Positions 1 to 9,544 are shown, counted from the stretch's first letter. The stretch is 51,759 nt of DNA from Rhodocyclales bacterium RIFCSPLOWO2_02_FULL_63_24 (GCA_001828935.1 MHZX01000089.1:226-51984); one strand, 5' to 3'. Made by a program: numbers and translations. The notes: a model not told the origin generated them from the sequence alone.

Positions 1-662
1 AATTGCTGCGGCGCGCCTTCTGCCACCATCTTGCCGTCGTCGATGATGGCCAGGCGCTGGCACAGGCGCTCGGCCTCGTCCATGAAGTGCGTCGTCAGCA
101 GGATGGTCTTGCCCTGGGCCAGCAGGCGCTTGAGGCGTTCCCAGATCAGATGGCGCGCCTGCGGGTCGAGGCCGGTGGTGGGTTCGTCGAGCAGCAGCAG
201 TTCGGGGTCGTTCACCAGCGCGCGGGCCAGCGTCAGGCGCCGCTTCATGCCGCCGGAAAGGGTGCGGATGTTGGCGTCTTCCTTGCCGGTGAGGCCGGCA
301 AAATCCAGCAGTTCGCCGATCTTCGGCCGGATATCGGCATCGGCCAGGCCGAAATAGCGGCCGTACACGATGAGGTTTTCGGCGGCAGTGAAATCGGGGT
401 CGAGGTTGTCGAACTGCGGCACCACGCCGATTTTCATGCGCGCTTCGCGCGCCCGCGCCGGCACCGGCTCGCCGACCAGCGTGATGGCACCCGAATCCGG
501 CGCCGTGAGGCCCAGGCAGCAGCGCAGGGTGGTGGTCTTGCCGGCGCCATTGGGGCCGAGCAGGCCGTAGCATTCGCCGCGCTGCAATTCGAAGTTGAGC
601 CCGGCGACGACTTCGCGGCCGTCGTAGGACTTGCGCAGTTCCGATACGAATAATGGACTCAT
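1..662 (-). CDS. nodI: NodI-type ABC transporter ATP-binding protein (C-terminus beyond window)
   Basis: This is the ATPase subunit of an ABC-2 type exporter, which hydrolyses ATP on the inner face of the cytoplasmic membrane to drive a partner permease. The translation from ATG at 662 shows a Walker A loop (GPNGAGKTT), a Q-loop in the NodI-like string [12 protein letters not shown], the signature LSGGMKRRL, Walker [14 protein letters not shown] and the switch histidine in [11 protein letters not shown]. About 220 residues are present, so the C-terminal 80 or so residues lie to the left of the window, where a NodJ-like permease would be expected. NodI-like ATPases are common in betaproteobacteria that do not nodulate, so the symbol describes the family and not a nodulation role. 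The substrate is unknown. Confidence 0.88.
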   Translation of the reverse strand, partial: MSPLFVSELRKSYDGREVVAGLNFELQRGECYGLLGPNGAGKTTTLRCCLGLTAPDSGAITLVGEPVPARAREARMKIGVVPQFDNLDPDFTAAENLIVYGRYFGLADADIRPKIGELLDFAGLTGKEDANIRTLSGGMKRRLTLARALVNDPELLLLDEPTTGLDPQARHLIWERLKRLLAQGKTILLTTHFMDEAERLCQRLAIIDDGKMVAEGAPQQ

Positions 663-826
663 CCTTCAGCAAGCCTGCGGCGCATTGCACCCTCCCTCGA
701 ACGACGGCGAAATTTTAGGGCATTCGGAATCGGGCATGGGAACTTCCTCCCGATCGTGCCGGGTGGCTTCCGGTCTGCAAACGATATCTCTAAAGCAATA
801 GCCGCCGGCAGCCGAAAGGAGGCAAA

Positions 827-2641
827 ATGCCTGTTGCAACAGGCCTCCCGTCCGGGGTGCGGCCGGATTTGCCAGGGTGGTCCATGCCTGAATTGTTTGA
901 CACCGACGATCTGTTGAACTTGCTGGGAGACGCCAACGCGGACGAGCGCGCGCCTGTTCCAGCCAAAAAGCCGCTGGCACCGCCGCAGCCTTGCCCCTAT
1001 GGCGCGCTGTCCTATCTGCTGATCGAGGATTCCCAGACCATGCGCGTCTGGCTGCGCACCACCATCGCCAATGCAGGCGGCAAGAAGATCGACGTCTCCG
1101 ACAGCTACAACGATGCCCTGTACCGCATCCGCAACCGCGGCGGTTACGACGTGGTGCTGTGCGACTACATCCTGTCCGACACGCGCGACGGCCAGCAACT
1201 GCTGGAAGAAGTGCGGCGGCAGAGGCTGCTGCCGCAATCGACGATCTGGATCATGATCACCGGCGAGCGCAAGTACGAGCAGGTCTTCTCCGCCGTGGAA
1301 CTGGCGCCCGACGATTACCTGATCAAGCCGATCACGCCGGATCTCCTGCATGTCCGCCTGGGACGCGCCTGGGATCACCGTCAAGCGCTGAAGGGGGCCA
1401 CCGATCTGTTCGATGCCGGGCGCTTCGAGGAGGCGCTGCTGCTGTGCCGCACCGAGTCGGACGGCAATCCGCGTCACGCCACCGGCTTCCAGCGCATTGC
1501 GGGCGAATGCATGATGCAGTTGGAGCATTACCTGGAGGCCTACGAGTATTTCGAGGCCATTCTCGAAGCCAAGCCGAGCTTGCCGTGGGCCAAGCTCGGC
1601 AAGGCGCGGGCGTTCTTCCATCTGGATCGCTATGACGAAACCTCGGCCATCATCGAGGAACTGATCCACGACAACCCCGAATATCTGCACGCGCACGACC
1701 TGCTGGCCAAGGTTCATGAGCGCAAGGGCGACCTGGAGGCGACCAAGTCGCTGCTCAAGCTGGTGCTGCAGAAGAATCCGAAGTCATTGTCGCGCCAGCG
1801 CGACATCGCGCGCATCGCGGTGGCCACCGACGACCTGCAAACCGCCATCGACGCCTTCGCCCTGATGCATCAGCACGGCCGGGGATCGAGCTTCGTGCGT
1901 CCTGGCGATTTCTGCACCTATGCCGCGATGCTGATCAAGAGCGGAAGCAAGGCGGCGGCGGACAGGCTGGATGCGCTCAACAGCAACCTGCGCGACTTCC
2001 ACAAGAACGATCCCGCCTACAATCTTTCGGAGAAAACGGTTGGCTATGCCTCGGCGCTGACCGGCGGCGATCGCCAGGCTGCGGCCGCGGCCTATCAGCA
2101 GATGCGGCAGGCCCTCGAAACGGCGAAAACGACGGAAATCGAAGTCGACAGCGAGCAGTCGATGTTCATGCTGGAGGCTGCGGTCGCGATGGGCGATGAA
2201 GAGACGGCGTGCCAGATGGCCCAGGTGCTGTACCAGGACCACGTCGGCAACCAGTCGATGGAAGGCCGTATCCGGCAGATGATGGCCAGCGGCGGTTGGG
2301 ACGAACATGCCTCGCGCATTGCGGAGGGTGCCACCGAGAATCTGAAGCGGATGAACGTCGCCGCCGCCAACATGGCCAAGCACGGCCAGTTGCTCGAAGC
2401 TGTGGAGGAATTCGCCCGTCTCGCCGAAGCCAACAAGAACGTCGCCGTGTATCTCAACGCCGCCACGTGCATCGTCAAGTGCTTCGAGGAGGCTGCCGCC
2501 GGGCGCCTGGCAATGGATTCCAATACCGGCAAGCGCCTCAACAACCGCATGCAGGGCTATATCAACTTCGTCAGCCTGCGCGACGCCGGCAACCATCGGC
2601 TGGAGCAGATCTGCAAGGCCTGGGCAGCCATCACGCGTTAG
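827..2641 (+). CDS. Response regulator with receiver domain and TPR-repeat output
   Basis: This 604-residue protein has a low-complexity N-terminus, a CheY-like receiver domain (about residues 60-185) and a long helical TPR-like region to the end. The receiver has the acidic pocket (IED, residues 66-68), the phospho-acceptor Asp113 in VVLCDYILSD and the conserved Lys167 in DDYLIKPI. The start at 827 is chosen because AGGAGG lies five bases upstream; a later Met at residue 20 is less well supported. The output is a protein-interaction scaffold and not a DNA-binding or cyclase domain, so phosphorylation probably controls partner binding. No kinase gene is adjacent. It converges with the hydrolase gene on its right, nine bases away. 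Confidence 0.88.
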   Translation: MPVATGLPSGVRPDLPGWSMPELFDTDDLLNLLGDANADERAPVPAKKPLAPPQPCPYGALSYLLIEDSQTMRVWLRTTIANAGGKKIDVSDSYNDALYRIRNRGGYDVVLCDYILSDTRDGQQLLEEVRRQRLLPQSTIWIMITGERKYEQVFSAVELAPDDYLIKPITPDLLHVRLGRAWDHRQALKGATDLFDAGRFEEALLLCRTESDGNPRHATGFQRIAGECMMQLEHYLEAYEYFEAILEAKPSLPWAKLGKARAFFHLDRYDETSAIIEELIHDNPEYLHAHDLLAKVHERKGDLEATKSLLKLVLQKNPKSLSRQRDIARIAVATDDLQTAIDAFALMHQHGRGSSFVRPGDFCTYAAMLIKSGSKAAADRLDALNSNLRDFHKNDPAYNLSEKTVGYASALTGGDRQAAAAAYQQMRQALETAKTTEIEVDSEQSMFMLEAAVAMGDEETACQMAQVLYQDHVGNQSMEGRIRQMMASGGWDEHASRIAEGATENLKRMNVAAANMAKHGQLLEAVEEFARLAEANKNVAVYLNAATCIVKCFEEAAAGRLAMDSNTGKRLNNRMQGYINFVSLRDAGNHRLEQICKAWAAITR

Positions 2642-2650
2642 AGCCGGGCG

Positions 2651-3307
2651 TTACCGCCAGGCGCGCTGGATGATGTCGCGGATCAGGTGCAGGCGGCGGT
2701 GGAAAAAGTGGTCGGCGCCGGGCACCACGACGACCGGGAGATCGAGCGGTCGGGCCCAGGCCAGGACGTTGGCCAGGCGTACCGTTTCGTCTTCGGCGCC
2801 GTGGATGACCAGTGTGTCGCGGCTCACCGCTTCGGTTTCGTAGGTCCGCGCGCCTTCGACAAATCCGGCCGCGGTACCGACCAGGACCAGCCACTGGGCC
2901 GGATCGCCGGCCGCCGCGAGACGTTTGGCGAGTCGCGTGCTGACGTAGGCGCCGAAGGAAAAGCCGGCCAGGTAGAACGGTAGCGGCGCGCCCGAAGCCG
3001 TCGTTGCCGTCGCGTACCGGGCCCGGGCCCAGGCGTGCAGGGCCAGCAGGTCGTCGGTCTCGGCATCGCCGTGATCGTGTTCGCCTTCGGAGTCGCCGAC
3101 GCCGCGAAAATGCGGTCGCAGCGTGATGCAGCCGCGCTCGCGAAAGGCGCGCGCCAAGGTGGTCACCACCTTGTTGTCGGCGGTGCCGCCGAACAGGGGA
3201 TGCGGGTGGGCGATCAACGCGATGCCTTGCGGATTCTCATGGCCCTCGACGAAAACCTCGATCTTGCCGCCCGGCCCGTCGACCAGGATGCGCTCGTGTC
3301 GGGACAC
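2651..3307 (-). CDS. Alpha/beta hydrolase (COG2945-like)
   Basis: This 218-residue cytoplasmic hydrolase resembles the compact alpha/beta hydrolases of the COG2945 type, whose natural substrates are mostly unknown. It has the PHPLFGG motif near residue 35, the nucleophile elbow GFSFG, an acid-bearing loop (HGAEDE) and a catalytic His in GADHFFH near the C-terminus. Translation begins at GTG 3307. It follows the ferredoxin-like gene by four bases on the same strand, so the two are probably co-transcribed and translationally coupled. The function is otherwise undetermined. Confidence 0.87.
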   Translation of the reverse strand: MSRHERILVDGPGGKIEVFVEGHENPQGIALIAHPHPLFGGTADNKVVTTLARAFRERGCITLRPHFRGVGDSEGEHDHGDAETDDLLALHAWARARYATATTASGAPLPFYLAGFSFGAYVSTRLAKRLAAAGDPAQWLVLVGTAAGFVEGARTYETEAVSRDTLVIHGAEDETVRLANVLAWARPLDLPVVVVPGADHFFHRRLHLIRDIIQRAWR

Positions 3308-3311
3308 CTGT

Positions 3312-3623
3312 TCAGTCCACTTTCAGGCGTTCGACGATGCGACCCTGCACCAGATGCTGGTCGATGATTTCGTCGATGTCTTCCTGGTCCACGTAGGTGT
3401 ACCAGACCGCTTCGGGGTAGATCACCATCACCGGACCCTCTTCGCAGCGATCCAGGCAGCCGGCGGCATTGATGCGCACCTTGCCCGGCAGCTTGTCGCC
3501 CAGGGCCTTGACCCGGTCCTTGGCATAGGCGCGCATGTCGCTGGCGCCGTGGTTGTTGCAGCAGGTTTCGCCCGCGGCGCGCTGGTTGGTGCAAAAGAAC
3601 ACGTGGTGTTTGAAGTGGCTCAT
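3312..3623 (-). CDS. Thioredoxin-like [2Fe-2S] ferredoxin
   Basis: This small protein (103 residues) belongs to the thioredoxin-fold [2Fe-2S] ferredoxins. It has four candidate cluster cysteines: Cys11, a Cys-Cys pair in GETCCNN, and the C-x3-C of GCLDRCEEGP. It ends in the usual acidic, hydrophobic helix (QEDIDEIIDQHLVQG). Such proteins carry electrons in the cytoplasm; a specific partner cannot be named here. It is the first gene of a tight pair with the hydrolase, only four bases downstream. Confidence 0.9.
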   Translation of the reverse strand: MSHFKHHVFFCTNQRAAGETCCNNHGASDMRAYAKDRVKALGDKLPGKVRINAAGCLDRCEEGPVMVIYPEAVWYTYVDQEDIDEIIDQHLVQGRIVERLKVD

Positions 3624-3703
3624 GGTCAGGGGCGGGCGACAGGGGAAGGAAGCCGCATTTTAGCGGCGCTGTGCGGCGCAGGCACCGTCGTCTTGCCGGT
3701 CGG

Positions 3704-4039
3704 TCACTTGTCTTGCGCCGGGGGCGGCGGATATTTGACCGCGTTCTTGACGATTTTTTCGCGGGCGGCGGCAATCGGGTCGATATCGAGCACGTCGGCC
3801 AGTTCGGTCAGGTAGATCAGCACGTCGGCGATTTCGTCGGCCACCTCGGCGCGTTTTTGCGGCGCCAGGGCGAGGCTTTCCTCGGGCGTCGCCCACTGGA
3901 AATGCTCGACCAGTTCGGCCGCCTCGACGCTCAAGGCCATGACGAGGTTTTTCGGCGTGTGGTAGCGATGCCAGTCGCGTGCGGCGCAGAAGGCCCGCAG
4001 CGCATCGCGCAGGGTGGTGAGGTCAGTAATCGAGCGCAT
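3704..4039 (-). CDS. MazG-like nucleotide pyrophosphohydrolase (dCTPase type)
   Basis: This all-alpha NTP pyrophosphohydrolase of 111 residues resembles the RS21-C6/DCTPP1 group, which hydrolyses non-canonical or excess dNTPs to the monophosphate. The metal-binding pattern ExxE ... ExxD is visible in EAAELVEHFQW and EVADEIADVLIYL. The C-terminus ends in a Pro-rich tail. Its first 17 bases overlap the end of the VanZ-like gene on the same strand, which suggests translational coupling, although no functional link between the two is known. Confidence 0.88.
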   Translation of the reverse strand: MRSITDLTTLRDALRAFCAARDWHRYHTPKNLVMALSVEAAELVEHFQWATPEESLALAPQKRAEVADEIADVLIYLTELADVLDIDPIAAAREKIVKNAVKYPPPPAQDK

Positions 4040-5093
4040 CGTGTCTTTCCGGACGGTAGATCATCAGCCAGGGCAGGGCAAGGAAAGGCCACAGCGAACA
4101 GATCAATCGCGTGAGGCCGTTGAAGTTGAGGAACTGACTCGTATTCCAGGTGTGCAGCGTATTGGCCAGGTAGGGGTTTTCCGGGGCGACATTGACCATG
4201 ACCGTGGCGAACAGCAGGGCCAGCGCAGCCACGGCGCGTTGCAGCGGAAACACCAGGAAGGAAGCGCTCCACCACAAGGCCAGTCCGATCGCCATGCCCA
4301 CCGCGTTGCCCGGCGTGATCCACGCCACGGCAGCCGCGGGACCCATCAGCAAGGCATGGGCCAGGGTCTTGATCAGCAGCGCGGCGAGCAGCAGGCCGCC
4401 GGTGAGGACGCGGGCCTGGCGGCACAACAGCATGGTTGCCATCAGTCCCGCGGCCAGCAGGCCGGCGGCGGCGATGGCGGTTTCGACGCTGGCGAAGCGC
4501 TCCGGCAGGAAGGGCTGGACTGGCGGCAGGTCGAGCATCTGGCGCAGGTTGCCGCTGCCGAACAGCAAGGTTTCGGGCGACAGCTGGGTCATCAGCCAGG
4601 CGGCGATCAGCAGCAGACCCAGGTCAACGCCGTGTGCGCGCATCATGACGCGCCGGCGCCAGCGTGCGAGACGGCCTTCATCGAGCGCGAACGCGCCCCA
4701 GCGGATGCCGATCAGGCCGCCCAGCAGTGCACCGCCGGCATTGCACGCAAGATCCAGGTTGGAGGGCACCCGGCTGGGCAGGTAGTTCTGCAGCAGTTCC
4801 ATGACCAGGCTCAGTCCGCCGCCCAGCGCAGCGGCCATCAGCCAGGCCGTGAGCGGCGCCAGGCGGCGGCGCAAGGCGGCGGTGCAGAAAAAGCCGAAGG
4901 GCAGGTAGGCTATGACGTTGGTCGCCAGGTCGAAGCCGGTGAAATAACGCGGCCACGACGCGCCGAGAAAAGCCAGCGGGGCGCCGCCGCTGTCGCGCCA
5001 GCCGGCCAGGGGATACAGGCTCGCATAGATGATCAGCAGCACATAGCCGCCGGTCAGGTAGAGGGTCAGGTGGGTGCGTGCGCCGTTTGCCAC
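4023..5093 (-). CDS. VanZ-like family integral membrane protein
   Basis: This is a 356-residue polytopic membrane protein. The N-terminal half matches the VanZ-like family: hydrophobic segments at about residues 10-30, 55-80 and 80-105, with family-like sequence around FDLATNVIAYLPFGFF and the NLDLACNAGGALLGGLIG stretch. The C-terminal half adds several further helices with no clear assignment. The start is GTG at 5093, without a strong ribosome-binding site. VanZ was named from glycopeptide-resistance clusters, but most homologues, including this one, are outside such clusters and have unknown roles. It overlaps the MazG-like gene downstream. Confidence 0.85.
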   Translation of the reverse strand: MANGARTHLTLYLTGGYVLLIIYASLYPLAGWRDSGGAPLAFLGASWPRYFTGFDLATNVIAYLPFGFFCTAALRRRLAPLTAWLMAAALGGGLSLVMELLQNYLPSRVPSNLDLACNAGGALLGGLIGIRWGAFALDEGRLARWRRRVMMRAHGVDLGLLLIAAWLMTQLSPETLLFGSGNLRQMLDLPPVQPFLPERFASVETAIAAAGLLAAGLMATMLLCRQARVLTGGLLLAALLIKTLAHALLMGPAAAVAWITPGNAVGMAIGLALWWSASFLVFPLQRAVAALALLFATVMVNVAPENPYLANTLHTWNTSQFLNFNGLTRLICSLWPFLALPWLMIYRPERHDALDY

Positions 5094-5146
5094 AGTATCC
5101 GATTCTGCCGGCTTCCCGGCGAGGGGACAAGCGCAGACGACGACAG

Positions 5147-6262
5147 CTACCAGCGGCGCGCCAGATTGCTCAGGTAATTCGGCGGAAACGCGTCGATCGC
5201 GATCGGCGTTTGCGTCAGCACCGTGCGGGCGGTCTCGGCGGTAAGGGAAAGACAGAAGCTGCGATCGGTCGGCCCGCCGGAAGTCAGGCCCACCAGGCGG
5301 CCTTCCTCGTCCACCAGCGGTCCGCCGGACACGCCGTGATCGCAGAAATTCGAGGACGCCAGGTAGTTCTGCCCGCCGCGCTCAATGACCCCGAGCAACA
5401 CGCCCGCCGAGGAGATCAGGCGGCCGTCGGCGAAACCGATGTTGAAAATGCGCGCGCCGCGCGCCAGGCGCCCGGCGTCGCCGATGGCAATCGGCTTGCC
5501 GTTGAGGCCGGGGGCATGGACCACGCAGGCGTCCTCCCTGACCAGGAAGGCGGCTTCCGTGATGCGGGTTCTTTCCCGCGTCGCCGGATTGATGGCCAGA
5601 ATCGGTCCCTTCAGCACGTTGGGAGCGATCACATGGCAGTTGGTCAGCAGTTTGTCGTGGTCGATCACCACCCCGGTACCCTGACCTTCGGCGCCGACGA
5701 TGACGTAGGTCGAGTCGGAGAACTTTGCCAGGTTGGCGGCATTGGGCCCGTCGAAGACCAGCTTGTGCTGGATTGGCGGCGGGACCGCGGCGGGCTTCGC
5801 TGCCGCGCTCGCCGGCATGGCGGTGACGGGCACCGATGGCGGCATGACTTCGATGTCCCTGGCCTTCGCCTGCGGCGCGCTGCTGCTCGCCGCGGGCTGG
5901 GCCGATTTCGGCGGGGCTGTCGCGGTGGGCTCCGCGCGCTCCGTCGCGACCAGGCGCCAGGCCGGATAGGCCGCTCCGGCAATCAACAGCAGGGCGAACG
6001 CCGGCCAGAGCGATCGGGAGGGTGGCGGTGCTTCCTCCGCCGGCGGCCTGGCGCGCGTGCGGCTGTCATACAGCGCGCGCCGGCGCGGGTCGCTCAATAC
6101 ATCGTGGACCTGTCGCAGGATACTCAGGCGGTTGCGCCGCTCCTGGTCGTCCGCGTGCTGTTCAAGGGCTTGCAGGCATGCCGCGAAAGCGCTGCGTATG
6201 TCCTCGGGCGACGCCTTGCTGGTGAGTCCGAGAAGCTGGTAGAGCGATTGCTTATGCGACAC
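5147..6262 (-). CDS. Trypsin-like serine protease with degenerate N-terminal J domain
   Basis: The protein has 371 residues with an unusual order. An N-terminal J-domain-like region (about residues 5-65) ends in VHDVLSDPRRRALYDS. It is followed by one transmembrane helix (about 80-100), a Pro/Ala-rich linker and a trypsin-like domain with catalytic His in LLTNCHV, Asp in VREDACVV and Ser in GVSGGPL. The J domain lacks the HPD tripeptide between helices II and III (HADD occurs instead), so it should not stimulate DnaK normally. The start is GTG 6262 with GGAGG five bases upstream. The single helix would place the protease outside the cytoplasm and the J-like part inside. It lies 23 bases downstream of the symporter gene. 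Confidence 0.85.
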   Translation of the reverse strand: MSHKQSLYQLLGLTSKASPEDIRSAFAACLQALEQHADDQERRNRLSILRQVHDVLSDPRRRALYDSRTRARPPAEEAPPPSRSLWPAFALLLIAGAAYPAWRLVATERAEPTATAPPKSAQPAASSSAPQAKARDIEVMPPSVPVTAMPASAAAKPAAVPPPIQHKLVFDGPNAANLAKFSDSTYVIVGAEGQGTGVVIDHDKLLTNCHVIAPNVLKGPILAINPATRERTRITEAAFLVREDACVVHAPGLNGKPIAIGDAGRLARGARIFNIGFADGRLISSAGVLLGVIERGGQNYLASSNFCDHGVSGGPLVDEEGRLVGLTSGGPTDRSFCLSLTAETARTVLTQTPIAIDAFPPNYLSNLARRW

Positions 6263-6285
6263 TCCGGCCTCCGTGCAACTACTCG

Positions 6286-7782
6286 TCAGTGCTTGTGCTC
6301 CGACTCCGCGTGATGGGTCTGTGCGGCGGCGTGGTGATGCAGGATCGCGTGCGGGTCGTGGCCCGGCAGCCGGTGGCCGACCCACTGCGGCAGCAGCGAG
6401 CCGGCAAGCATGCCCAGCGCCGAGACGCCGAGTCCGATCAGCTGCGGCGGCACCGGGCTGGCTTCGCCGATCAGGACCTCGACCAGCACCCAGGAGATAA
6501 GACCGCCGAAGGTCGAGGCCAGCGCGCCCTGCGTCGTTGCGCGGTGCCAGAAAATGCCGGCGGCCAGCGGCACGAAGGCGCCGGCCAGGGTGACCTTGTA
6601 GGCGTTCTCGACCATCTTGAAAATCGAGGACTCGGACTTCAGCGCAAAGCCCAGCACGATGCAGGTGAACACGATCAGGCAGCCACGCATCACGCGCAGG
6701 AACTGGTGGTCGCCCATGTTCGGGTAGAAGCCCCTGACCACGTTTTCGGCGAAGGTGACCGAAGGCGCCAGCAGGGTGGCCGAGGAGCAGCTCATGATGG
6801 CCGACAGCACCGCGCCGAAGAACAGCACCTGGGCGAACAATGGGGTGTGCTGCAGCACCAGGGTCGGCAGCACCAGCTGCGTATCCTTGGCCAGCAAGTC
6901 GTTGAACAGCGTCGGGTCGATCAGGGTCGCCGAGTAGGCGATGAACATCGGTACGAAGGTGAAGCAGAAGTAGATCGAGGCGCCGAGAATCGAGCCGGCC
7001 AGAGCGATGTTGGCGGTCTTCGCCGAGGTGATGCGCTGGAACACGTCCTGTTGCGGGATCGAGCCGAGCATCATGGTGATCCAGGTGCCGAGGAAGGTGA
7101 CCCACAGCCAGGGGTCGGGCGGCGGGAAGAAGTCCAGCTTGCCGGCCGCCGCCGCATGGTTGATGACCGCCGTGGCGCCACCGCCGACTTTGCCGCTGAC
7201 GGTCCAGGCGATGAACAGCAGGCCGCCCATCGACACGGCCATTTGCACGAAGTCGAGGATCGCCACCGAGAACATGCCGCCGAACACGGTGTAGGTCAGC
7301 ACGATGGCCGCGCCGAGGATCATGCCGGCGTTCTGCGAGACGGCGCCGTCGGTGACGACGAAGAAGATCAATCCCAGCGCCTTGATCTGCGCCGCCACCC
7401 AGCCGAGGTAGGAAAGCACGATGCAGACCGTGGTAATCACTTCCACCGTGCGGTTGTAGCGCATGCGGTAGAAGTCGCCCAGGGTGATGATGTTGAGCTT
7501 GTAGAGGTAGCGCGAGAAGATGATGCCGGCGATGACCAGGCACATCGAGGAGCCGAAGGGATCGGCGACGACCCCGGTCAGGCCGTCCTTGACGAAGGTG
7601 GCGGAGACGCCGAACACGGCTTCGGCGCCGAACCAGGTGGCGAACACCGTCGCCATCACCACCGGCAGCGGCAGGCTGCGGCCGGCGACGGCGAAATCCT
7701 TGGCGTTATGGACGCGGGTGGCGGCCAGCAGGCCGATGCCGACCGAAACCATGAGATAGAGAATGACAAACCAGAGCAGCAT
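6286..7782 (-). CDS. Sodium:solute symporter family protein
   Basis: This 498-residue protein has about 12-13 hydrophobic segments and belongs to the SSS family (PutP/PanF-like fold), which couples Na+ entry to solute uptake across the inner membrane. Family-typical sequences include AGRSLPLPVVMATVFATW near the N-terminus, TLGDFYRMRYNR, and SAIMSCSSATLLAPSV in the region of TM8-9, where serines commonly form the second Na+ site. The substrate cannot be deduced. The C-terminal tail is unusually His-rich (for example AILHHHAAAQTHH). A weak ribosome-binding site (AAGGA) precedes ATG 7782. The J-domain/protease gene follows closely on the same strand. Confidence 0.92.
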   Translation of the reverse strand: MLLWFVILYLMVSVGIGLLAATRVHNAKDFAVAGRSLPLPVVMATVFATWFGAEAVFGVSATFVKDGLTGVVADPFGSSMCLVIAGIIFSRYLYKLNIITLGDFYRMRYNRTVEVITTVCIVLSYLGWVAAQIKALGLIFFVVTDGAVSQNAGMILGAAIVLTYTVFGGMFSVAILDFVQMAVSMGGLLFIAWTVSGKVGGGATAVINHAAAAGKLDFFPPPDPWLWVTFLGTWITMMLGSIPQQDVFQRITSAKTANIALAGSILGASIYFCFTFVPMFIAYSATLIDPTLFNDLLAKDTQLVLPTLVLQHTPLFAQVLFFGAVLSAIMSCSSATLLAPSVTFAENVVRGFYPNMGDHQFLRVMRGCLIVFTCIVLGFALKSESSIFKMVENAYKVTLAGAFVPLAAGIFWHRATTQGALASTFGGLISWVLVEVLIGEASPVPPQLIGLGVSALGMLAGSLLPQWVGHRLPGHDPHAILHHHAAAQTHHAESEHKH

Positions 7783-7871
7783 CGGGAATCCTTAGTGAAG
7801 GACTGACGACCGGGAACAGAAGTTTACCCGCGCTTGGCACCGAATGCCTGACTGTCTTCGGGGCGGCTTCC

Positions 7872-9464
7872 TCAGGCCCGCAGCGCGGCGAAGGTCAGGG
7901 CTGCCGCTGCGACGACCAGCGCCAGCCAGAGCAAGTGACGCAAGCCGCGCACTTCCGCAGCCAGGCTCTCCAGTTCGAGGTTGGGCGCCGGCGAGGCGGT
8001 GGCGCTCAAGGCCTGATGCACCAGGCGCGGCAAGGTCGGCAGCAGCTTGGCCCAGTTCGACGCTTCGCGCTTGATGTTGTTTTCCAGCGCCAGCCAGCCC
8101 AGTTGCTCGCTCATCCAGCGTTCCAGATAGGGCAACGCGGTTTTCCATAGATCGAGTTCGGGATCGAGTTCGCGGCCGAGGCCCTCGACGTTGAGCAGGG
8201 TCTTTTGCAGCAACACCAGTTGCGGCTGGATTTCGACGTTGAACTGGCGCGAGGTCTGAAACAGGCGCAGCAGCACGCGGCCGAGGGAGATGTCCTTCAG
8301 CGGCCGATCGAAGAAGGGCTCGCAAACCGAGCGGATCGCCGCCTCGAACTCGTCGACGCGAGTGTCCTTGGGTGCCCAGCCCGATTCGATGTGCGCCTCG
8401 GCGACGCGTTTGTAGTCGCGTCGGAAGAAGGCGAGAAAATTCTGCGCCAGGTAGTTCTTGTCGATGTCCGACAGGGTGCCGACGATGCCGAAATCGAGTG
8501 CGATGTAACTGCCCTTGCGCGGCCCCTCGGTGGCGACGAAGATATTGCCGGGGTGCATGTCGGCGTGGAAGAAGCCGTCGCGGAATACCTGGGTGAAGAA
8601 AATCTCGACGCCGGCGCGCGCCAGCCGCGGGATGTCGACGCCCTTGTCGCGCAGCGCGTCGATCTGCGAAATGGTGGTGCCATGCATGCGTTCCATCACC
8701 ATCACGCTTTGGGTACACCAGTCCCAATGCACCTCGGGCAGGATCAGCAGGTCCGAATCGGCAAAATTGCGCCGCAGCTGCGAGCAGTTGGCGGCTTCGC
8801 GCATCAGGTCCAGCTCGTAGTGCAGGTATTTGTCGAACTCGGCGACCACCTCTCGCGGCTTCAGGCGCCGGCCATCGGCCCAGAGGGTTTCCAGCAGGTT
8901 GGCGGCGACCTGCAGCAGCGCGATGTCATGTTCGATCACCGGCTGGATGCCGGGGCGCAGGATCTTGACTGCGACCTCGCGGCCGTCGGGGAGCACCGCG
9001 AAATGCACCTGCGCCACCGAGGCCGAAGCCACCGGCTCGCGGTCGAAGGTCGCGAATACCTGATCCACCGGTTTGCCGTAGGCCTTCTCCAGTTCGGCGA
9101 TGGCCAGTTCCGAGGCAAACGGCGGCACGCGGTCCTGCAGCTTCGCCAACTCGTCGGCGATATCCAGCGGCAGCAGGTCGCGCCGGGTCGATAGCAATTG
9201 GCCGAACTTGACGAAAATCGGTCCCAGATCCTCCAGCGCCTGGCGCAGGCGCACCGCGCGCGGCGCCGCGAGATCGCGCCAGAACATCAGTCCTTGCGCC
9301 GCCAGGAGCAGGCGGATGCGGAAACCGGGTTCGATCTCGTGATCGAGGATCAGGCGGTCGAGTCCGTAGACGTAGGCGACGCGGGCAATACGGATCAGGC
9401 GGAAGATGCGCACGGGGAATTGGAGCGGACGAAGAGTGCTTTGCTTGAAGGATAACGTCGGCAT
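7872..9464 (-). CDS. ubiB: UbiB, ABC1/ADCK-family atypical kinase for ubiquinone biosynthesis
   Basis: UbiB is an atypical protein-kinase-like ATPase needed for ubiquinone biosynthesis, probably by extracting or organising lipophilic intermediates at the membrane. The 530-residue product has the family hallmark KxGQ motif ([15 protein letters not shown], Lys86-Gln89), the Ala-rich nucleotide loop (SASVAQVH), an invariant-Lys region ([12 protein letters not shown]), the catalytic-loop equivalent ([13 protein letters not shown]) and the DFG-like ALDFGIVG. A hydrophobic helix near the C-terminus ([15 protein letters not shown]) agrees with membrane attachment. It is transcribed divergently from argS, 80 bases away. 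Confidence 0.95.
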   Translation of the reverse strand: MPTLSFKQSTLRPLQFPVRIFRLIRIARVAYVYGLDRLILDHEIEPGFRIRLLLAAQGLMFWRDLAAPRAVRLRQALEDLGPIFVKFGQLLSTRRDLLPLDIADELAKLQDRVPPFASELAIAELEKAYGKPVDQVFATFDREPVASASVAQVHFAVLPDGREVAVKILRPGIQPVIEHDIALLQVAANLLETLWADGRRLKPREVVAEFDKYLHYELDLMREAANCSQLRRNFADSDLLILPEVHWDWCTQSVMVMERMHGTTISQIDALRDKGVDIPRLARAGVEIFFTQVFRDGFFHADMHPGNIFVATEGPRKGSYIALDFGIVGTLSDIDKNYLAQNFLAFFRRDYKRVAEAHIESGWAPKDTRVDEFEAAIRSVCEPFFDRPLKDISLGRVLLRLFQTSRQFNVEIQPQLVLLQKTLLNVEGLGRELDPELDLWKTALPYLERWMSEQLGWLALENNIKREASNWAKLLPTLPRLVHQALSATASPAPNLELESLAAEVRGLRHLLWLALVVAAAALTFAALRA

Positions 9465-9479
9465 TATCGACGTTACGCG

Positions 9480-9510
9480 TTGCGGCCGTAGCTAAAACGG
9501 GAAGTATAAT
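9480..9510 (+). promoter_or_regulatory. Candidate sigma70 promoter of argS
   Basis: A perfect TATAAT lies at 9505-9510, 35 bases upstream of the argS start. The best upstream box is TTGCGG at 9480-9485, giving a long 19-base spacer. The -10 box is convincing but the -35 assignment is not. The element sits in the short divergent region between ubiB and argS. Confidence 0.45.
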
Positions 9511-9544
9511 TCACAGCCTACCGAAAGACCCGCGACCTCTTGAT

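Noticed and set aside
3..653. Long plus-strand frame opposite the ABC ATPase
   Set aside because: It is antisense to a clear NodI-like gene with all ABC motifs; high-GC DNA gives such frames readily.
1..662. A real nodulation locus
   Set aside because: Only the NodI-like ATPase is present; no other nod genes are seen, and NodI-like ABC proteins are common in non-nodulating betaproteobacteria.
659..1717. 352-codon minus-strand frame opposite the response regulator
   Set aside because: No domain is recognisable and it lies opposite a receiver/TPR gene with a strong ribosome-binding site.
4014..5177. 387-codon plus-strand frame opposite the MazG- and VanZ-like genes
   Set aside because: Low-complexity Gln/Gly/Arg composition typical of an antisense shadow frame.
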